From assembly GCA_965222995.1 (NCBI GenBank), contig OZ244977.1, positions 3,162,001 to 3,226,000 on the forward strand: a stretch of DNA of 64,000 bases, read 5' to 3'. Numbering within the stretch: the stretch's first letter is position 1; every line of letters starts with the position of its first letter. This document shows positions 62,316-64,000 of the stretch, one piece after another. Below the pieces are notes generated by a model. The model was not told the origin of the DNA. It saw nothing but the letters and a program-made list of their open reading frames with translations, and ran no database searches. The position numbers were made by a program, and so were the translations under genes. The DNA comes from SB11 sp965222995 (lineage in GTDB: Bacteria > Bacteroidota > Bacteroidia > UBA8524).

Positions 62316-62323
62316 CGAATTTA
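62316..62323 (-). promoter_or_regulatory. -7 box TAAATTCG (CaxA-like gene)
   Basis: TAnnTTCG form, minus strand, 4 bases before ATG 62311. Confidence 0.5.
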
Positions 62324-62325
62324 AA

Positions 62326-62946
62326 CTATTTGCCGTTTTGAGGTATAGTTATTTGCTCTTTACAAAAACTATATTCATGGGGTTGGTTACTGGCTACCAA
62401 TACCAAACGGTTTTGGGTATATGAATCAATTAAGTTTTGATACCACTCAATAGCCGTAGTATCAAAATTGGTACAAGGTTCATCAAGCATCAGTACCTCA
62501 GTATCGCTAAAAACGGCTAAAGCTATTTTTACCCGCTGTTTCATGCCTGATGAAAAGAATTTTAGTTGCTTATCAATTGAATGCCCAAGCCCTAAAACAT
62601 CAACTATTTCTTCTTTTTCAGCCAAATAAGAAAGCTTTTTCATATTGAAATGAAAGTTGATGGTTTCTCTAAGTGTAAATTCTTCTATAAGTTCTAAAAA
62701 AGGAGAAGCGAGGCTTAAATGCTTGTATTTTTGCTCCTCATTAATTGTTTTACCGTTATTAAACTCTATTGTCCCCTTTGAAAGAGCCATATACCCTGCG
62801 ATACATTGCATTAGTGTAGATTTCCCTGAACCGTTAGGGCCTAGAATAGCATAGGAGTTACCTGATGTGAAGGTGTGGTTTAGTTCTTTAAAAATCCAAT
62901 TGCGGTTGAACCGTTTACCGCAGTTTTGCAGTTGTATGGTAAACAA
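62326..62946 (-). CDS. ABC transporter ATP-binding protein
   Basis: 206 residues, stand-alone ATPase. Walker A LGPNGSGKST, signature FFSSGMKQRVK, Walker B VLMLDEPCTNFD. Size and motifs are like CcmA (heme exporter) or other short ATPases. The membrane partner is not adjacent. It starts 6 bases after the lpxA stop codon, so it is probably in the lipid A operon and may serve an envelope-related export; its real partner is unknown. Confidence 0.9.
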   Translation of the reverse strand: MFTIQLQNCGKRFNRNWIFKELNHTFTSGNSYAILGPNGSGKSTLMQCIAGYMALSKGTIEFNNGKTINEEQKYKHLSLASPFLELIEEFTLRETINFHFNMKKLSYLAEKEEIVDVLGLGHSIDKQLKFFSSGMKQRVKIALAVFSDTEVLMLDEPCTNFDTTAIEWYQNLIDSYTQNRLVLVASNQPHEYSFCKEQITIPQNGK

Positions 62947-62952
62947 TAGGCG

Positions 62953-63738
62953 TTAGCGGTTATAGTTATACCCCTTCATTACTCCACGGTCTGACTCTCT
63001 AATAAAACTGATTATTTCATCGCGCTCTTTAGTAGCAGGCATTTCTGCTTCAACTATAGAAAGGGCTTTGTTATTGTTATGACCGCGCAAATAAAGTATG
63101 CGGTATATTTCCTGAATTTCTGCAATTTTTTCTGTTGTAAAACCTCTCCGGCGTAAGCCTATAGAGTTTATTCCTTCATAAGATAGCGGCTCACGTGCTG
63201 CTTTGGTAAATGGGGGTACATCTTTACGTACCAGAGACCCACCCGAAATCATAGCATGTTGCCCGATATTTACAAATTGATGAACCGCCGAAAGACCACC
63301 CACTATAGCAAAGTCTCCAATGTTTATATGACCTGCTAACTGTACTGAGTTTGCCAAAATAACATGGTTACCTATAATACAATCGTGCGCTACGTGTACA
63401 TAAGCCATTATAAGGCAATTATCGCCCACTACAGTTTTGTCTGCTGCCTCAGTACCCCTGTTAATGGTTACACACTCTCTTATGGTACAGTTATCACCAA
63501 TAATAGTTAGTGTATCTTCCCCTTTAAACTTTAAATCTTGAGGAATGGCTGATATTACAGCACCGGGATATATTTTGCAGTTTTTCCCGATTCTAGCCCC
63601 TTCCATAATGGTAACATTAGGGCCAATCCACGTGCCTTCGCCTATTTCAACGTTCTTATCAATGGTAACAAACGGCTCTATAACAACCGTATCTGCAATT
63701 TTTGCTTGGGGATTGACGTACGAGAGGGGTTGAATCAT
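62953..63738 (-). CDS. lpxA: UDP-N-acetylglucosamine O-acyltransferase (LpxA)
   Basis: 261 residues, usual length. About nine hexapeptide repeats (IGEGTWIGPNVTIMEG, IGKNCKIYPGAVIS), HVAHDCIIG with the catalytic His, and the C-terminal helical cap GLRRRGFTTEKIAEIQEIYRILY. Transfers a 3-hydroxyacyl chain from ACP to UDP-GlcNAc, the first step of lipid A synthesis. 66 bases separate it from the FabZ end of lpxC-fabZ; together with the next ABC gene it is the standard Bacteroidota lipid A cluster order. Confidence 0.96.
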   Translation of the reverse strand: MIQPLSYVNPQAKIADTVVIEPFVTIDKNVEIGEGTWIGPNVTIMEGARIGKNCKIYPGAVISAIPQDLKFKGEDTLTIIGDNCTIRECVTINRGTEAADKTVVGDNCLIMAYVHVAHDCIIGNHVILANSVQLAGHINIGDFAIVGGLSAVHQFVNIGQHAMISGGSLVRKDVPPFTKAAREPLSYEGINSIGLRRRGFTTEKIAEIQEIYRILYLRGHNNNKALSIVEAEMPATKERDEIISFIRESDRGVMKGYNYNR

Positions 63739-63804
63739 ACTATGTATGTTGTATGTTTAGAGCAAATTAAAGAGGTTATTGCCGCTAATCAAAATTTTGA
63801 AATG

Positions 63805-64000
63805 TTAGTTATTGTTTTTGTCTTTTACAATTTGAGCCATTAGTTCAGCTTCAGCAACAAGTTTGTTGCCTACATACGCCTGCCCTTTCATTATACATAT
63901 ACCTCGGCGTACAGGTGCCATAAGGTCTAACTGCATAATTAAGGTATCGCCCGGTACTACTTTCTCTTTATACTTAGCGTTTTCAATCTTCACTAAGTAG
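63805..64000 (-). CDS. FabZ end of a probable bifunctional LpxC/FabZ, partial
   Basis: 65 codons are visible; the frame runs off the right edge with no start. The sequence begins with YLVKIENAKYKEKVVPGD, the FabZ-type dehydratase segment (compare FRKPVVPGD), and ends with the conserved YVGNKLVAEAELMAQIV. In Bacteroidota, FabZ is commonly fused to the C-terminus of LpxC (UDP-3-O-acyl-GlcNAc deacetylase), and the lpxA neighbour makes that likely, but the LpxC part lies outside the window. Enzyme roles: deacetylation of UDP-3-O-acyl-GlcNAc, and dehydration of 3-hydroxyacyl-ACP. Confidence 0.88.
   Translation of the reverse strand, partial: YLVKIENAKYKEKVVPGDTLIMQLDLMAPVRRGICIMKGQAYVGNKLVAEAELMAQIVKDKNNN

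Noticed and set aside
62326..62946. CcmA heme exporter ATPase as a firm name
   Set aside because: No CcmB/C partner is adjacent, and the match is only in general ABC motifs.
1..64000. CRISPR arrays, prophage, insertion sequences or a conjugative element
   Set aside because: No repeat-spacer pattern, transposase, integrase, portal or relaxase gene was seen.

Overview
This 64 kb window is chromosomal DNA of a member of the Bacteroidota. It is moderately AT-rich and nearly all coding. The assignment rests on several things seen in the sequence: type IX secretion (T9SS) cargo with both type A-like and CHU_C (type B) C-terminal sorting domains; PorT-like outer-membrane barrels; a FabZ domain next to lpxA that looks like the end of an LpxC-FabZ fusion; a fused E1 alpha/beta 2-oxoacid dehydrogenase; few Shine-Dalgarno sequences; and at least 19 start-proximal copies of the Bacteroidota -7 promoter box TAnnTTTG, or its TAnnTTCG variant. 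I see no prophage, insertion sequence, CRISPR array or rRNA operon. The genus cannot be read from the sequence.

Layout. 1-4.3 kb: the 3' part of a large secreted T9SS protein, a lipoprotein and tRNA-Asn. 4.4-10.4 kb: a PfkB kinase, then a thiol and redox flavoured segment. It holds two secreted CxxC thioredoxin-like proteins, an M90/MtfA-type peptidase, a SigZ-like ECF sigma factor with a cysteine-bearing tail, an unlisted 20-residue peptide with five cysteines, a secreted cysteine-rich protein, and a membrane protein that joins cytochrome-like histidines to a possible flavinylation motif. 10.4-19.6 kb: a CHU_C surface protein, MoxR ATPase, two parvulin-type foldases, NifU-like and Mrp Fe-S proteins, and a tandem UspA protein. 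19.8-26.5 kb: envelope proteins (one with a broken frame), an MsbA-type ABC exporter and a small AT-rich islet of unknown genes. 26.6-33.7 kb: the E1 enzyme, two PorT-like barrels and a large PKD/T9SS protein. 33.8-44.4 kb: lgt, lpxD, three pairs of adjacent paralogues, gcvT, an ACP-phosphodiesterase-like protein, icd and a SPOR-domain protein. 44.5-54.5 kb: a third thioredoxin-like protein, an RlmD/RumA methyltransferase, a GT2 glycosyltransferase, metK, a frameshifted T9SS protein, a decayed second metK 3' end, purL and a Lys/Arg-rich secreted protein. 54.6-64 kb: a DUF255 thioredoxin-domain protein, two flavoproteins, an alpha/beta hydrolase with DinB, an M20 amidohydrolase, a YCII protein, a CaxA-type exchanger, an ABC ATPase, lpxA and the FabZ end of lpxC-fabZ.

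How the genes fit together. Most of the window is housekeeping (lipid A, lipoprotein maturation, purine and C1 metabolism, SAM synthesis, Fe-S assembly, envelope folding) mixed with envelope and secreted proteins. The best candidate for an undescribed system is the 6.9-9.8 kb SigZ locus. The sigma factor, the micropeptide and the secreted protein are all cysteine-rich, and they sit beside a predicted membrane redox protein and a thioredoxin-like protein. Other points of note are two homopolymer frameshifts, the metK remnant, a family of small palindromic repeats sharing GTCATT...AATCT-type ends, and nine genes whose -7 box lies so close to the start codon that leaderless transcripts are expected.
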